From Chitinophaga japonensis (GTDB lineage Bacteria; Bacteroidota; Bacteroidia; Chitinophagales; Chitinophagaceae), in contig NZ_VLLG01000003.1 in the NCBI RefSeq assembly GCF_007830125.1, forward strand, positions 1,505,115 to 1,569,114: a stretch of 64,000 bases of DNA, written 5' to 3'. Position numbers and translations under genes: made by a program. This document shows positions 27,256 through 35,882 of this stretch, one piece after another. The notes beneath the pieces were generated by a model. It was given only the letters and a program-made list of their open reading frames with translations, was not told the DNA's origin and searched no databases. Every line of letters starts with the position of its first letter. Position 1 is the first letter of the stretch.

Positions 27256-28833
27256 TCAGGTTTTCTTTTGTTCGTCAATCAGGTCCACGATGGTATCACG
27301 GTAATTTTTCTGCTGTTTCTGCCGTTGCTTTTTGTGCATGGCGGCCAGCTCCTCCTTCAGTCCCTGCCAGAGGCTGTAGCACATGAGCAGGATGATGGCG
27401 GCAAAGGGTAGCCCGGTAATGATCACGGCCGTCTGCAATGCCTGCAGCCCGCCGCCCAGCAGCAGGATAATGGCTACCGCGCCCTGCAGGAATGCCCAGA
27501 ACACGCGCTGGATGGCCGGCGTCCTGGGCGCGCTGCCGGAAGTGATGTTGTCGATCACCAGGGAGCCGGAATCCGAGGAGGTGATAAAAAAGAAAGATAC
27601 CAGTATGATAGCCAGCATGGACAGCAGGGCAGTGAGCGGCAACTGTTGCAGGAACACGAACAGCGCCGTGGAAATGTTGTCGTTTACGGCCGTTACCAGG
27701 GTATTATCTCCCTTCAGGATAAACGAAAGCGCCGTGCTGCCGTATATCGTCATCCACAGAAAGGTGAGCAATGCCGGTACAATGAGCACGCCCAGTATAA
27801 ACTCCCTGATGGTGCGCCCCATGGAGATACGGGCAATGAAGCTGCCCACAAAAGGCGACCAGGCTATCCACCAGGCCCAGTAGAACACCGTCCAGGTATT
27901 CTGCCACCCCGTTTGCCGGAAAGCGTCATTCCAGGTGCTGATCTGTATAAAATCCGCCAGGTAAGAGCCGGTATTCTGGATAAAGCTCTTCAGCAGGTAG
28001 GTGCTGGGCCCGCAGATAAAGACAAACAGCATCAGCGTAAAGGCCATGATCATATTGGCGTTGCTCAGTATCTTCACGCCTTTGTCCAGCCCGGAAACGA
28101 CGGAAATGGTGGCAATAGAGGTAACCACCAGGATCAGGATGGACTGTACGGAGGTGGACAAGGGCCAGCCAAACAGGAAGCTCATGCCGGCATTCATCTG
28201 CTGCACGCCCACGCCCAGGGAGGTAGACAGGCCGAACAGGGTAGCCAGCACGGATAATATGTCAATGCTATGCCCCCACCACCCGTGAATGCGCTCCCCC
28301 AGGAAGGGGTAGAACAGGGAACGGAAGGTAAGCGGCAGTTTTTTATTGAAGGAGAAAAAAGCCAGCGCCAGCCCTACCAGCGCATAAATGGCCCAGGCAT
28401 GCAGCCCCCAGTGCAGGAACGTAAAATCCATGGCCTGCCGCACGGCCGCTACATCGCTGCCCACGGGGCGGGGCGGCATGGAGAAATGAGAGACCGGCTC
28501 CGCAACGCCGAAGAACATCAGCCCTATACCCATACCGGCGCTGAACAACATGGCGAACCAGGACACAGTGCTGAACTCCGGCTCCGCCTGTTCCCCGCCC
28601 AGCCGGATGTGGCCAAACCGGCCAAAGGCCAGTGACAGGCAAAAGATGAGCACAAAATTGACGGTAAGTATCAGGAACCATCCCAGGTGCTCCGTGATAA
28701 AATAGCGGGTGCGGGAAAACCACTCGTCCACCGATTGCCGGTACAGCAGGCAGAGCAACATGCTGGTAAATATCAGCAACACGGCGGTGAAAAAAACAGG
28801 CCTGTTGATGATGAATCGCTTGTTTCCGAACAT
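27256..28833 (-). CDS. BCCT family betaine/choline/carnitine transporter
   Basis: This 525-residue inner-membrane protein has about 12 transmembrane helices. Family features include [20 protein letters not shown] in the third helix and the aromatic box region [14 protein letters not shown] followed by [13 protein letters not shown] Gly, not Asp, at the position that in BetP separates betaine from choline specificity (GMGIGLM) favours a glycine-betaine-like substrate. This comes from family knowledge, not a direct reading. The charged C-terminal tail ([13 protein letters not shown]) is short. The gene leads into the Usp gene 5 bp downstream and lies 37 bp after the metallophosphoesterase gene. 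Its likely role is uptake of compatible solute under osmotic stress. Confidence 0.93.
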   Translation of the reverse strand: MFGNKRFIINRPVFFTAVLLIFTSMLLCLLYRQSVDEWFSRTRYFITEHLGWFLILTVNFVLIFCLSLAFGRFGHIRLGGEQAEPEFSTVSWFAMLFSAGMGIGLMFFGVAEPVSHFSMPPRPVGSDVAAVRQAMDFTFLHWGLHAWAIYALVGLALAFFSFNKKLPLTFRSLFYPFLGERIHGWWGHSIDILSVLATLFGLSTSLGVGVQQMNAGMSFLFGWPLSTSVQSILILVVTSIATISVVSGLDKGVKILSNANMIMAFTLMLFVFICGPSTYLLKSFIQNTGSYLADFIQISTWNDAFRQTGWQNTWTVFYWAWWIAWSPFVGSFIARISMGRTIREFILGVLIVPALLTFLWMTIYGSTALSFILKGDNTLVTAVNDNISTALFVFLQQLPLTALLSMLAIILVSFFFITSSDSGSLVIDNITSGSAPRTPAIQRVFWAFLQGAVAIILLLGGGLQALQTAVIITGLPFAAIILLMCYSLWQGLKEELAAMHKKQRQKQQKNYRDTIVDLIDEQKKT

Positions 28834-28870
28834 ACACAGCCAGTTTTAGAGGGTGTATTTTAGATGCCGG

Positions 28871-29614
28871 CTACACTTCAAACAAAAAGAAAGGGGATTT
28901 ATACCCGGCTTTTACCAGTACCGGCCTGGATACGTTGTACACTTTTACGCCGCCGGGCGCGTTGCCTTCCAGCGTGCCCATATGTGCATGCCCGTGAAAG
29001 GCCGCCACTACGCCGCGCCTGCTCAGCGGCTCCGCCAGCCTGGAGGAGCCGAGGAAAGGGTAGATCTCCTCCGATTCGCCTGCAACGGTGGCCTTTACCG
29101 GTGAATAGTGCATGACAGCGATCTTTTTAATGTCTGCGTGCTCCTGGTCCAGGCGGGCCAGCGCGCGGTCCAGGTGCAGCGTTTCGTCCACCACCTCCTG
29201 CACAAAGGCTTTCATGGCGCCTTCCCCGAACATGGATACCATATGGTTGTCAAACCCGCCGCCAAAGCCCTTTACGCCGGCAAAGCCCACATTCGCCACT
29301 ACCACGGCCTCCCCGTCCAGCACATGCAGGTGGTGATGCTGCTGCATGATCTGCCGGATCAGCTTGTGGCGTCCCTTTTCGTGGTCATGATTGCCCAGTA
29401 CGGCCACAACCGGGATGGTGCAGGCTTTCAGCTCCTCCACCAGCACCTGGGCTTCGGTTTCATCGCCGGTATCGGTAAGATCGCCGCATATCAGCAATAC
29501 ATCCGCCTGCTTTGATATCTCCTCGAAAAGGGCGGTCCATTTTCCTTTGTCCCCCTCCTGGGTATGAATATCCCCAATGGCGGCGATGCGTGTTTTGCGG
29601 GATGGTGATGCCAT
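28871..29614 (-). CDS. Calcineurin-like metallophosphoesterase
   Basis: This 247-residue protein without a signal peptide carries all motifs of a metal-dependent phosphoesterase: GDIH (Asp15, His17), GDLTDTGD (Asp45), GNHDHEKG (Asn75, His76), MHYSP and HGHAHMG near residue 205. Substrates in this superfamily range from cyclic nucleotides to phospholipids; none is indicated here. Its start is 5 bp after the nucleotidyltransferase stop, and the BCCT gene follows after 37 bp, so the four minus-strand genes may form one transcript. Confidence 0.92.
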   Translation of the reverse strand: MASPSRKTRIAAIGDIHTQEGDKGKWTALFEEISKQADVLLICGDLTDTGDETEAQVLVEELKACTIPVVAVLGNHDHEKGRHKLIRQIMQQHHHLHVLDGEAVVVANVGFAGVKGFGGGFDNHMVSMFGEGAMKAFVQEVVDETLHLDRALARLDQEHADIKKIAVMHYSPVKATVAGESEEIYPFLGSSRLAEPLSRRGVVAAFHGHAHMGTLEGNAPGGVKVYNVSRPVLVKAGYKSPFFLFEV

Positions 29615-29619
29615 AAGCC

Positions 29620-30360
29620 TTATACGGTTTTAATAGTGTAAGATTTATAGTTCCATTCTTTTACGTCTGTCTCGTACTGGGTCTGGTCTATCAGCGGGCC
29701 GCGGCACACCGCCTCTACGGAAGGGGGCAGCTCGTACTGCTCATAGGCCCGGTGCATCAGCTCATCAAAGAGCCAGCGGGGAATGATCTCCCGGTAATCC
29801 GCCGGGTATACGAACTGGAATACCAGCAACTGGGCCAGCAGTAGGTGCCAGTGATGCTCCAGCCGGAACAGCAGCCATTTCCAGTCAAACTGCCGCTGGC
29901 GGAGGATGATGTGGTTCACGTCCGCACCGTCAAACCGTTCCCGGTTCTGCACATAGATCTTGCACCATACCAGGTCTTCCGGCGCAAGCACCCTGATCTT
30001 TACTCCCACAAATTCCGCATCGTGCGCGTGTGCATACCAGCTTTCGTCCACGCGGAAGATATTATTGACCGCTGCAAAGATGATGTCTATATAATATTCC
30101 CCTTTAAATACTTTCGCCAGCCAGCGTGTATCCGTTAATTCGGTACGGAAACCTTTTGCAGCAAAGTATTTGAGTATTCTGGGATATTCGCCCGGCTCAC
30201 AAAAAACATCCAGGTCCTTGGTGTCGCGGTAAATACCCGTATAGTGGAAAAGGGCAAAAGCGCCGCCTAACATGAACTTTGCACCGCTTTCGTGTAACAG
30301 CAGCAGCGCTTCTCTGTAGAACCGGTGCGCTTCACTGTTTTGTTGTTCCGCTGGAATCAT
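29620..30360 (-). CDS. Nucleotidyltransferase-fold protein
   Basis: This 246-residue protein shows the nucleotidyltransferase signature. A GG pair in FMLGGAFALFHYTG (Gly32-Gly33) is followed by KDLDVF, giving the metal-binding Asp49 and Asp51, and a third Asp92 in YYIDIIFA. This matches the minimal/DUF-type nucleotidyltransferases of Bacteroidota. The C-terminal half is helical and rich in Trp, His and Tyr. The ATG at 30360 is preferred over an in-frame TTG at 30378. It starts a close-packed set with the metallophosphoesterase. Whether it transfers nucleotides to a protein, an RNA or a small molecule is unknown; I see no antitoxin-like partner beside it. Confidence 0.78.
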   Translation of the reverse strand: MIPAEQQNSEAHRFYREALLLLHESGAKFMLGGAFALFHYTGIYRDTKDLDVFCEPGEYPRILKYFAAKGFRTELTDTRWLAKVFKGEYYIDIIFAAVNNIFRVDESWYAHAHDAEFVGVKIRVLAPEDLVWCKIYVQNRERFDGADVNHIILRQRQFDWKWLLFRLEHHWHLLLAQLLVFQFVYPADYREIIPRWLFDELMHRAYEQYELPPSVEAVCRGPLIDQTQYETDVKEWNYKSYTIKTV

Positions 30361-30549
30361 ATCACTATGCCACTCCAAAAGTCATTCCAGCCACATCAGG
30401 CTCTGCTATGCCGGAATCCCGGTTTTAACATATTATAAACCAATAAATTGCCCGGAAGGTTCGTTTTAACAACCAGCGGAGGCGATATTTTTTGTCGGGT
30501 AATCCGGCCTGCCGGTCTTTTTTAACGAACAGCTTTTTTCGCAGTGTTG

Positions 30550-30557
30550 TATCTTCG
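30550..30557 (+). promoter_or_regulatory. Putative -7 promoter element of the AsmA gene
   Basis: TATCTTCG resembles the Bacteroidota -7 consensus TAnnTTTG and lies 37 bp before the ATG at 30594. No clear -33 element was found. Confidence 0.4.
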
Positions 30558-30593
30558 CGCGCGAAAACAGTCGCGCGGTTAAATCCTCTATCC

Positions 30594-33500
30594 ATGACAC
30601 AAAGAACTAGGAAAATACTGTTCCGGTTTATCCTGATACCTGTTGTTGCCCTTTTGGTCCTGATCGGTATAGCAGCCACCATCCTGTATTCCCAGCAGCG
30701 CCGCCTGGTAGCGCTGGCAGTAAAGGAGCTGAATAAGCAGTTGGCCGGGGAACTGGTGGTTGGCGGCAGCAATATTTCCCCCTTCCAGAACTTTCCCTAC
30801 ATTTCCATCCGCCTGCAGAACGTGCAGTTCTACCGGAGCAAGCGCAAAACCGGCCAGCCCATATACGAAGCGGAGCGTATGTACGTTGGCTTTAGCCTGC
30901 CGGACATATTGCAGCAGAAATACCATGTAAAAGTGATCTTCCTGAAGAACGGCCACCTGGACCTGGTGCAGGACCGTCACGGCCGGCTGAATATCGTGGA
31001 GGCCAGCCGCATGGATACCGATACCGCCGCGGTAGCCGATACTACGGCTACGGAGCTGGACCTGGATGTGAAGAAAGTGGTGCTGAGGAATATGCGCATT
31101 GCTTACCTGGACCAGCAGAGCGGGCACCGCGTGGCCGCGGATATTGACAAGATCAAATCCTCCTTCCGGGTAGACAGCGTGCATATTTACGCGGACCTGC
31201 AGGGGAAGATGCTGGTGGACTACACCCGCCCCGGCGACACCACCCTGTTCCGCCATAAGCACCTGGCCGCGGATATCAGGCTGTCATACGACAAACCTAC
31301 CCGGATGCTGCAGTTGCCCGTGGGCAGCCTGCAACTGGAAGATGCTGTTTTCAACATTACCGGGAAGGCGGACCTGGCGCATGATAACACGGTGGATTTC
31401 AAGATCAAAGGCGATAAGCCGGATTTCAGGCAACTGTTTGCCTTTGCACCGGAAAACGTGGCCAAAGAGCTGGAACATTTCCGTTATAACGGTCACCTTA
31501 CTTTTGACGGTACGGTGAAAGGCCCGCTGAAGGACGGTCAGCTCCCGCTCATCACGCTGAACTTTTCCTGCGCCAATGCCTGGCTGCATAATACCGAAGC
31601 GGATAAAAAACTGGACTCCCTGGCCTTCAAAGGATATTATACCAACGGGGCGGAGCATTCCCTCAAAACCTCGGAGCTGCGCCTGCTGAACATGTACGCC
31701 CGGCCGGACAAAGGCATTTTCCAGGGCAATTTCGTGATGCGCGATTTCACGGACCCGAAAATACTGATGCAACTGAACTCCGAGCTGGAGCTGGGCTTCA
31801 TCGGCGCTTTCCTGGGTATAAAGGACCTGCAGCGCATTACGGGCCATGTGAGCCTGAAAATGGACTTTAAGGAGCTGGTGGACGTGAGCGTGCCGGAGCA
31901 GTCCATGGGCAAGCTTACAAAGGGCATACAGAGCGAGCTGACGGTGCGCGGGCTTACCTTCCGCATTCCTTCCTACCCGTACATGATAGAGCGCCTGAAC
32001 CTGCATGCGGACATGCGCAACGGTTTTGTGAACCTGGATACCCTGTCCTTTTACATCGGCCAGTCCGATTTCCAGATGAAAGGATCGCTCAGCGACCTGC
32101 CGGCCATTTTCCACCAGCAGCAAAAACCGGTGCGCCTGACCTTCAGCGCGCGCAGCAACAAAATGGTGATGAAGGAGCTGCTGGCGTTTGACACGGCTAA
32201 AAGCCGGCGGGCAAAGGAAGAGATCTACGGCTTTAACATCGGCATGTCATTGCAGACATCCGTACAGGAAATACTGCACCCCGATCCGCTGCCCAGGGGC
32301 CAGTTCCGGCTGGAACGCCTGAACGCCGCCTTCAAGCATTACCCGCATGCTTTTCATGATTTTGGGGCGGAGCTGACAATTGCGGATACGGTGCTGCGCC
32401 TGCGCAATTTTGCCGGCAGGATAGACAGCAGCGACCTGCGTTTCAGCGGCCGCGTGATCAACTATGCGCTGTGGTTTGACAAGGTGATGCGGGGCAAAAC
32501 CCAGGTAGCCTTTGACTTTAAGTCCCAAAGGCTGGCTATGAAGGACTTGCTGGGGCGCATCAGCAGCAGGCATGTACCAAAGGATTACCATGAAGAAATA
32601 GGCTCCAACATCTGGCTGCGTTCCAAAATTGACCTGCGCTATGATTCTACTTTCCGGTTTGCGAAGGTCAGGATCGCCAATATTTCCGGTGAGCTGGAAA
32701 AGCATGCGCTCCGGCTGGAAAATATCAGCGGCGGCATGATGTTCAGTCCCAACAAGTTCATCCGGCTGGATACGCTCCGGGGAAAGATCGGGCGCAGCGA
32801 TTTTGACATCAGCATGCGGATCTACGCCGGGGATGACAGCGTATACCGGAAACGGGAGAACTACCTGCGTTTCAACTCCCGCTTCCTGGACGTGGACCAG
32901 CTCACGAATTACCGCCTCACGGCCGCGCAGGATACGGCGCCGGCCATTTCCAATATGCCCGCCGCCAACGCCGCAGTAGCGAAGACCTCCAAACATGCCA
33001 AAGCGTTCAATATCTTTGAAATACCCTTTATTGATTTCAATGCCACCGTGAACATCGGCCGGGTGAAATATCACCGCCTCTGGCTCAAAGATGTATCCAC
33101 CAAAGCGCGCATGCTGTCCAACCAGCACCTGTACCTGGATACGCTCACAATGGGCGTGGCCGAGGGCAGGATAGCCGCCCACGCGCATTTCAACGGCAGC
33201 AACCCGGAGAAGATATACCTGACCAGCCGTATCAACGTGGAGGATGTGAACATAGAAAAGATGATGCTGAAGCTGGATTACCTGGGCCAGGACTACGTGA
33301 TCAACAAGAATATCAAAGGCCGGCTGAACGGGCAGATCAGGGGCTATATGCGGGTGCATCCCGACCTGACCCCGCAGATAGAGCACACGGCCGCCCGGCT
33401 GGATGTGGACATCCACAACGGCGCGCTGGTGAACTTTGCGCCCATGCAGGCCATGGCATCGTACTTCAAGGACAAGAACCTGAACATGGTGCGCTTTGAC

Positions 33501-33833
33501 ACCCTGCGCAACAAGCTCACGTTCCGCAACGGCGAGCTGACCATCCCGAATATGAACATCAATTCATCCCTGGGCTTTATCGAAATATCCGGCAAACAAT
33601 CCCTGAACACACAGATGGAATACTACCTGCGCATTCCCATGAAAATGGTGACCCAGGTGGGCTTCCGCATGCTCTTCGGTAAAAAGCAGGAAGAAGTGGA
33701 CCCCGACCAGGTAGATGCGATAGAATACCGTGACAAGGATAAGAAGATACGTTTCATGCACCTGAAGATCACCGGTACGCCGGACGATTATAAAATAGGC
33801 CTCGGCAAAGCGGCCAAAGTAACGAAATCATAG
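30594..33833 (+). CDS. AsmA-like inner-membrane-anchored protein
   Basis: This 1079-residue protein has an N-terminal transmembrane anchor (about 8-30, ILFRFILIPVVALLVLIGIA) and a long beta-rich periplasmic part. It ends in an AsmA-like C-terminal region (GNLSLNTQMEY-type segment KQSLNTQMEYYLRIPMK). The repeated LRLRNF/LRLENISG strands are typical of AsmA/TamB-like bridge proteins that help move phospholipids between membranes; this role is known for the superfamily and inferred here. I placed the start at 30594, where the anchor begins, rather than at an upstream in-frame codon (30492) giving an arginine-rich, non-conserved extension. The class D beta-lactamase gene starts 3 bp after the stop. 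Confidence 0.88.
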   Translation: MTQRTRKILFRFILIPVVALLVLIGIAATILYSQQRRLVALAVKELNKQLAGELVVGGSNISPFQNFPYISIRLQNVQFYRSKRKTGQPIYEAERMYVGFSLPDILQQKYHVKVIFLKNGHLDLVQDRHGRLNIVEASRMDTDTAAVADTTATELDLDVKKVVLRNMRIAYLDQQSGHRVAADIDKIKSSFRVDSVHIYADLQGKMLVDYTRPGDTTLFRHKHLAADIRLSYDKPTRMLQLPVGSLQLEDAVFNITGKADLAHDNTVDFKIKGDKPDFRQLFAFAPENVAKELEHFRYNGHLTFDGTVKGPLKDGQLPLITLNFSCANAWLHNTEADKKLDSLAFKGYYTNGAEHSLKTSELRLLNMYARPDKGIFQGNFVMRDFTDPKILMQLNSELELGFIGAFLGIKDLQRITGHVSLKMDFKELVDVSVPEQSMGKLTKGIQSELTVRGLTFRIPSYPYMIERLNLHADMRNGFVNLDTLSFYIGQSDFQMKGSLSDLPAIFHQQQKPVRLTFSARSNKMVMKELLAFDTAKSRRAKEEIYGFNIGMSLQTSVQEILHPDPLPRGQFRLERLNAAFKHYPHAFHDFGAELTIADTVLRLRNFAGRIDSSDLRFSGRVINYALWFDKVMRGKTQVAFDFKSQRLAMKDLLGRISSRHVPKDYHEEIGSNIWLRSKIDLRYDSTFRFAKVRIANISGELEKHALRLENISGGMMFSPNKFIRLDTLRGKIGRSDFDISMRIYAGDDSVYRKRENYLRFNSRFLDVDQLTNYRLTAAQDTAPAISNMPAANAAVAKTSKHAKAFNIFEIPFIDFNATVNIGRVKYHRLWLKDVSTKARMLSNQHLYLDTLTMGVAEGRIAAHAHFNGSNPEKIYLTSRINVEDVNIEKMMLKLDYLGQDYVINKNIKGRLNGQIRGYMRVHPDLTPQIEHTAARLDVDIHNGALVNFAPMQAMASYFKDKNLNMVRFDTLRNKLTFRNGELTIPNMNINSSLGFIEISGKQSLNTQMEYYLRIPMKMVTQVGFRMLFGKKQEEVDPDQVDAIEYRDKDKKIRFMHLKITGTPDDYKIGLGKAAKVTKS

Positions 33834-33836
33834 ATA

Positions 33837-34652
33837 ATGAGATCTGTACTGTTAATTCTTGTACTTGCATGTACCGCATTCGCCGTAAAGGCGCAAACCC
33901 GGGCCTCCCTGAACCAGCCTTTCGAGGAGTGCCATATGAAGGGAAGCATCACCGTTTATGATTACAACGAAAAAAAATGGATCACCAATGATATCCGGGA
34001 CAGCCAGTATCCTACGCTGCCCGCCTCCACCTTCAAGATCGTGAATACCCTGATCGTGCTGGAAACCGGCGTGGTGGCCGACGAGCACGAGATTGTGCCA
34101 TGGCCGGGCAGTACAGACACGGTGAAGTACGGCTTCCGGCCGGACATCTACCACGATATGGATATGGCGGAGGCCTTTAAACGCTCCGCCGGCTGGGTGT
34201 ACCGGGAACTGGCCAGGAAAGTGGGACGGGAGCGCTACCGGGACTATCTTACGCGGTTGCATTATGGTAATGTAGACCTGTCCATAGCTGACCCGGACTT
34301 CTGGAACTACGGCCCTTTTGCAGTGTCGCCCGCCAACCAGTTGGAGGTGCTGGTAGGTATCTATGAAGAGCGCTATCCCTTCTTCTCGAAGAAAGCCTAT
34401 GCCACCCTGAAGCAGCTAATGATAGCAGAGCAGCAGGAAGGATATACCATCCGCGCCAAAACCGGCTGGACTATGGAAGGTGGAAAGGACACCGGGTGGT
34501 GGGTAGGCTACGTGGAAACGAAAGACAATGTGTATTTCTTTGCCACCCGCATTATAAAAGACCGCACTACGGTGAACCGCGACTTTAACAAATGCCGGAT
34601 GATCATTACAAAAAAAGTATTGCGGCAGTTGGGAATACTTCCTGCTGCGTAG
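33837..34652 (+). CDS. Class D (OXA-like) beta-lactamase family protein
   Basis: This 271-residue protein has a signal peptide (1-20, ending FAVKAQ). Class D serine beta-lactamase motifs are present: PASTFKI with Ser64 and Lys67, YGN at 143-145 and KTG at 208-210, followed by GWWVGYVE. The second motif, normally S-x-V, reads S117-A-G followed by W, a departure that may change activity. It is the full length for the family. It would hydrolyse penicillin-type beta-lactams in the periplasm or act as a related penicillin-recognising enzyme; the sequence cannot separate these. It is translated 3 bp after the AsmA gene, and no mobile element is nearby, which suggests an intrinsic chromosomal gene. 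Confidence 0.9.
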   Translation: MRSVLLILVLACTAFAVKAQTRASLNQPFEECHMKGSITVYDYNEKKWITNDIRDSQYPTLPASTFKIVNTLIVLETGVVADEHEIVPWPGSTDTVKYGFRPDIYHDMDMAEAFKRSAGWVYRELARKVGRERYRDYLTRLHYGNVDLSIADPDFWNYGPFAVSPANQLEVLVGIYEERYPFFSKKAYATLKQLMIAEQQEGYTIRAKTGWTMEGGKDTGWWVGYVETKDNVYFFATRIIKDRTTVNRDFNKCRMIITKKVLRQLGILPAA

Positions 34653-34654
34653 GG

Positions 34655-35779
34655 TTATGACAGTTGTTGCTTATCCCCGGTCCTGCAGGCCTCGTAGATG
34701 GCGTCGATGATCTTCAGGTCCCGGACGCCTTCTTCGCCGCTCACGTCCACTACAGGCTGCTTGCCGTCCAGGATAATGCCGGCCATTTCATCCATCTGGA
34801 GGGTCTGGTGGGTAATATGCGGCTGCGTTAGCTCTCCTTTATGCGTGCGGCCTTTAATAGGCCCGTAACCGGTAGAGGGTTGCATTTCGGCAAAGCCTTT
34901 TTCACCGTTCAGGAAAAAGCGGTCCAGGTGGCTCATGTTGTAGGTAGAAAGGCAGGAAGCCACGGCCCCGCTGGGAAAGCCCATCTGGAACTGGATAGTT
35001 TCATCTACGCCTTCCTTAAACTTTTCCGGGTTGGTTTTGGTTTCCTGGGCGGTGATCCATACGGGTTCTTCGCCGGTCATATAACGGGCGCCGTTAATGG
35101 CATAAATGCCGATGTCCATCAGTGCGCCGCCGCCGGCCAGTTCCCTGTTCAAACGCCACTGCGTGGGATCGCCGATAGTAAAGCCGCATTGCCCCTGGAA
35201 GAACAGGATCTTGCCAAACTCCCCGGCTTTGCGCATACGGATCACTTCCAGCGTTTTGGGCTCAAAGTGCATGCGGTAGCCTACCAGCAGCTTTACGCCG
35301 GCCTGGTTGCAGGCGTCCACCATTTCCTGCCCTTCCTTTGCATTCACCGCCATGGGCTTTTCGCAGATGGCGTGCTTGCCTGCTTTGGCCACCCGTATCA
35401 CCTGGTCGTGGTGGAGGCCGTTAGGCGTGATCACGTATATGGCGTCAATATCAGGATTATCTTTTACCTGGTCGAAGTTCTCGTAGTTATAGCAGTTCTT
35501 TTCAGGAATGTTGTACCGGGCCTGCCAGGCTTTGATCTTGGACGGGGTGCCGCTGATCACGCCGGTGAGCCTGGCCCGCTTGCAGTCCTGCATGGCTTTG
35601 GCTACGCGCGTGCCGTAGCTGCCCAGCCCCATAATGGCTACACGCAGTACCGGCCCGTCGTAGGGAGTGTTGTAAAAGTTTGCATATTCGGCGCTGCCGG
35701 CCAGGTTTTGCAAAGGCAGGAGTGGCAGGGCCATGGCAGAGGCGGCCAGTTTTTGCAGAAAATCGCGACGTGAATTCAT
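34655..35779 (-). CDS. Tat-exported Gfo/Idh/MocA family oxidoreductase
   Basis: This 374-residue protein begins with a twin-arginine signal (NSRRDFLQKLAASAMALPLLP), which suggests it is folded with its cofactor before export to the periplasm. The NAD(P) Rossmann fold shows VAIMGLGSYGTRVAKAM, and the family signature CEKPMAVNAKEG provides the conserved lysine. The C-terminal GFO_IDH_MocA_C-type domain follows (GGGALMDIGIYAINGARYM). It resembles glucose-fructose oxidoreductase-like proteins; the sugar substrate is unknown. It converges on the beta-lactamase gene with a 2-bp gap and lies 103 bp downstream of the SulP gene. Confidence 0.9.
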   Translation of the reverse strand: MNSRRDFLQKLAASAMALPLLPLQNLAGSAEYANFYNTPYDGPVLRVAIMGLGSYGTRVAKAMQDCKRARLTGVISGTPSKIKAWQARYNIPEKNCYNYENFDQVKDNPDIDAIYVITPNGLHHDQVIRVAKAGKHAICEKPMAVNAKEGQEMVDACNQAGVKLLVGYRMHFEPKTLEVIRMRKAGEFGKILFFQGQCGFTIGDPTQWRLNRELAGGGALMDIGIYAINGARYMTGEEPVWITAQETKTNPEKFKEGVDETIQFQMGFPSGAVASCLSTYNMSHLDRFFLNGEKGFAEMQPSTGYGPIKGRTHKGELTQPHITHQTLQMDEMAGIILDGKQPVVDVSGEEGVRDLKIIDAIYEACRTGDKQQLS

Positions 35780-35882
35780 AAGCTACGAAGATGCTGAAGG
35801 TTAATAGTAACCAATTTAAGGATTCTGCTTATAATCTCACAAATTACTTGACCTGCGGTTGCTGATGGCAGCGCCTGCTATC

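Noticed and set aside
29620..30360. Toxin-antitoxin reading of the nucleotidyltransferase
   Set aside because: Minimal nucleotidyltransferase antitoxin systems need a HEPN partner. The neighbour is a metallophosphoesterase and no HEPN motif was found.
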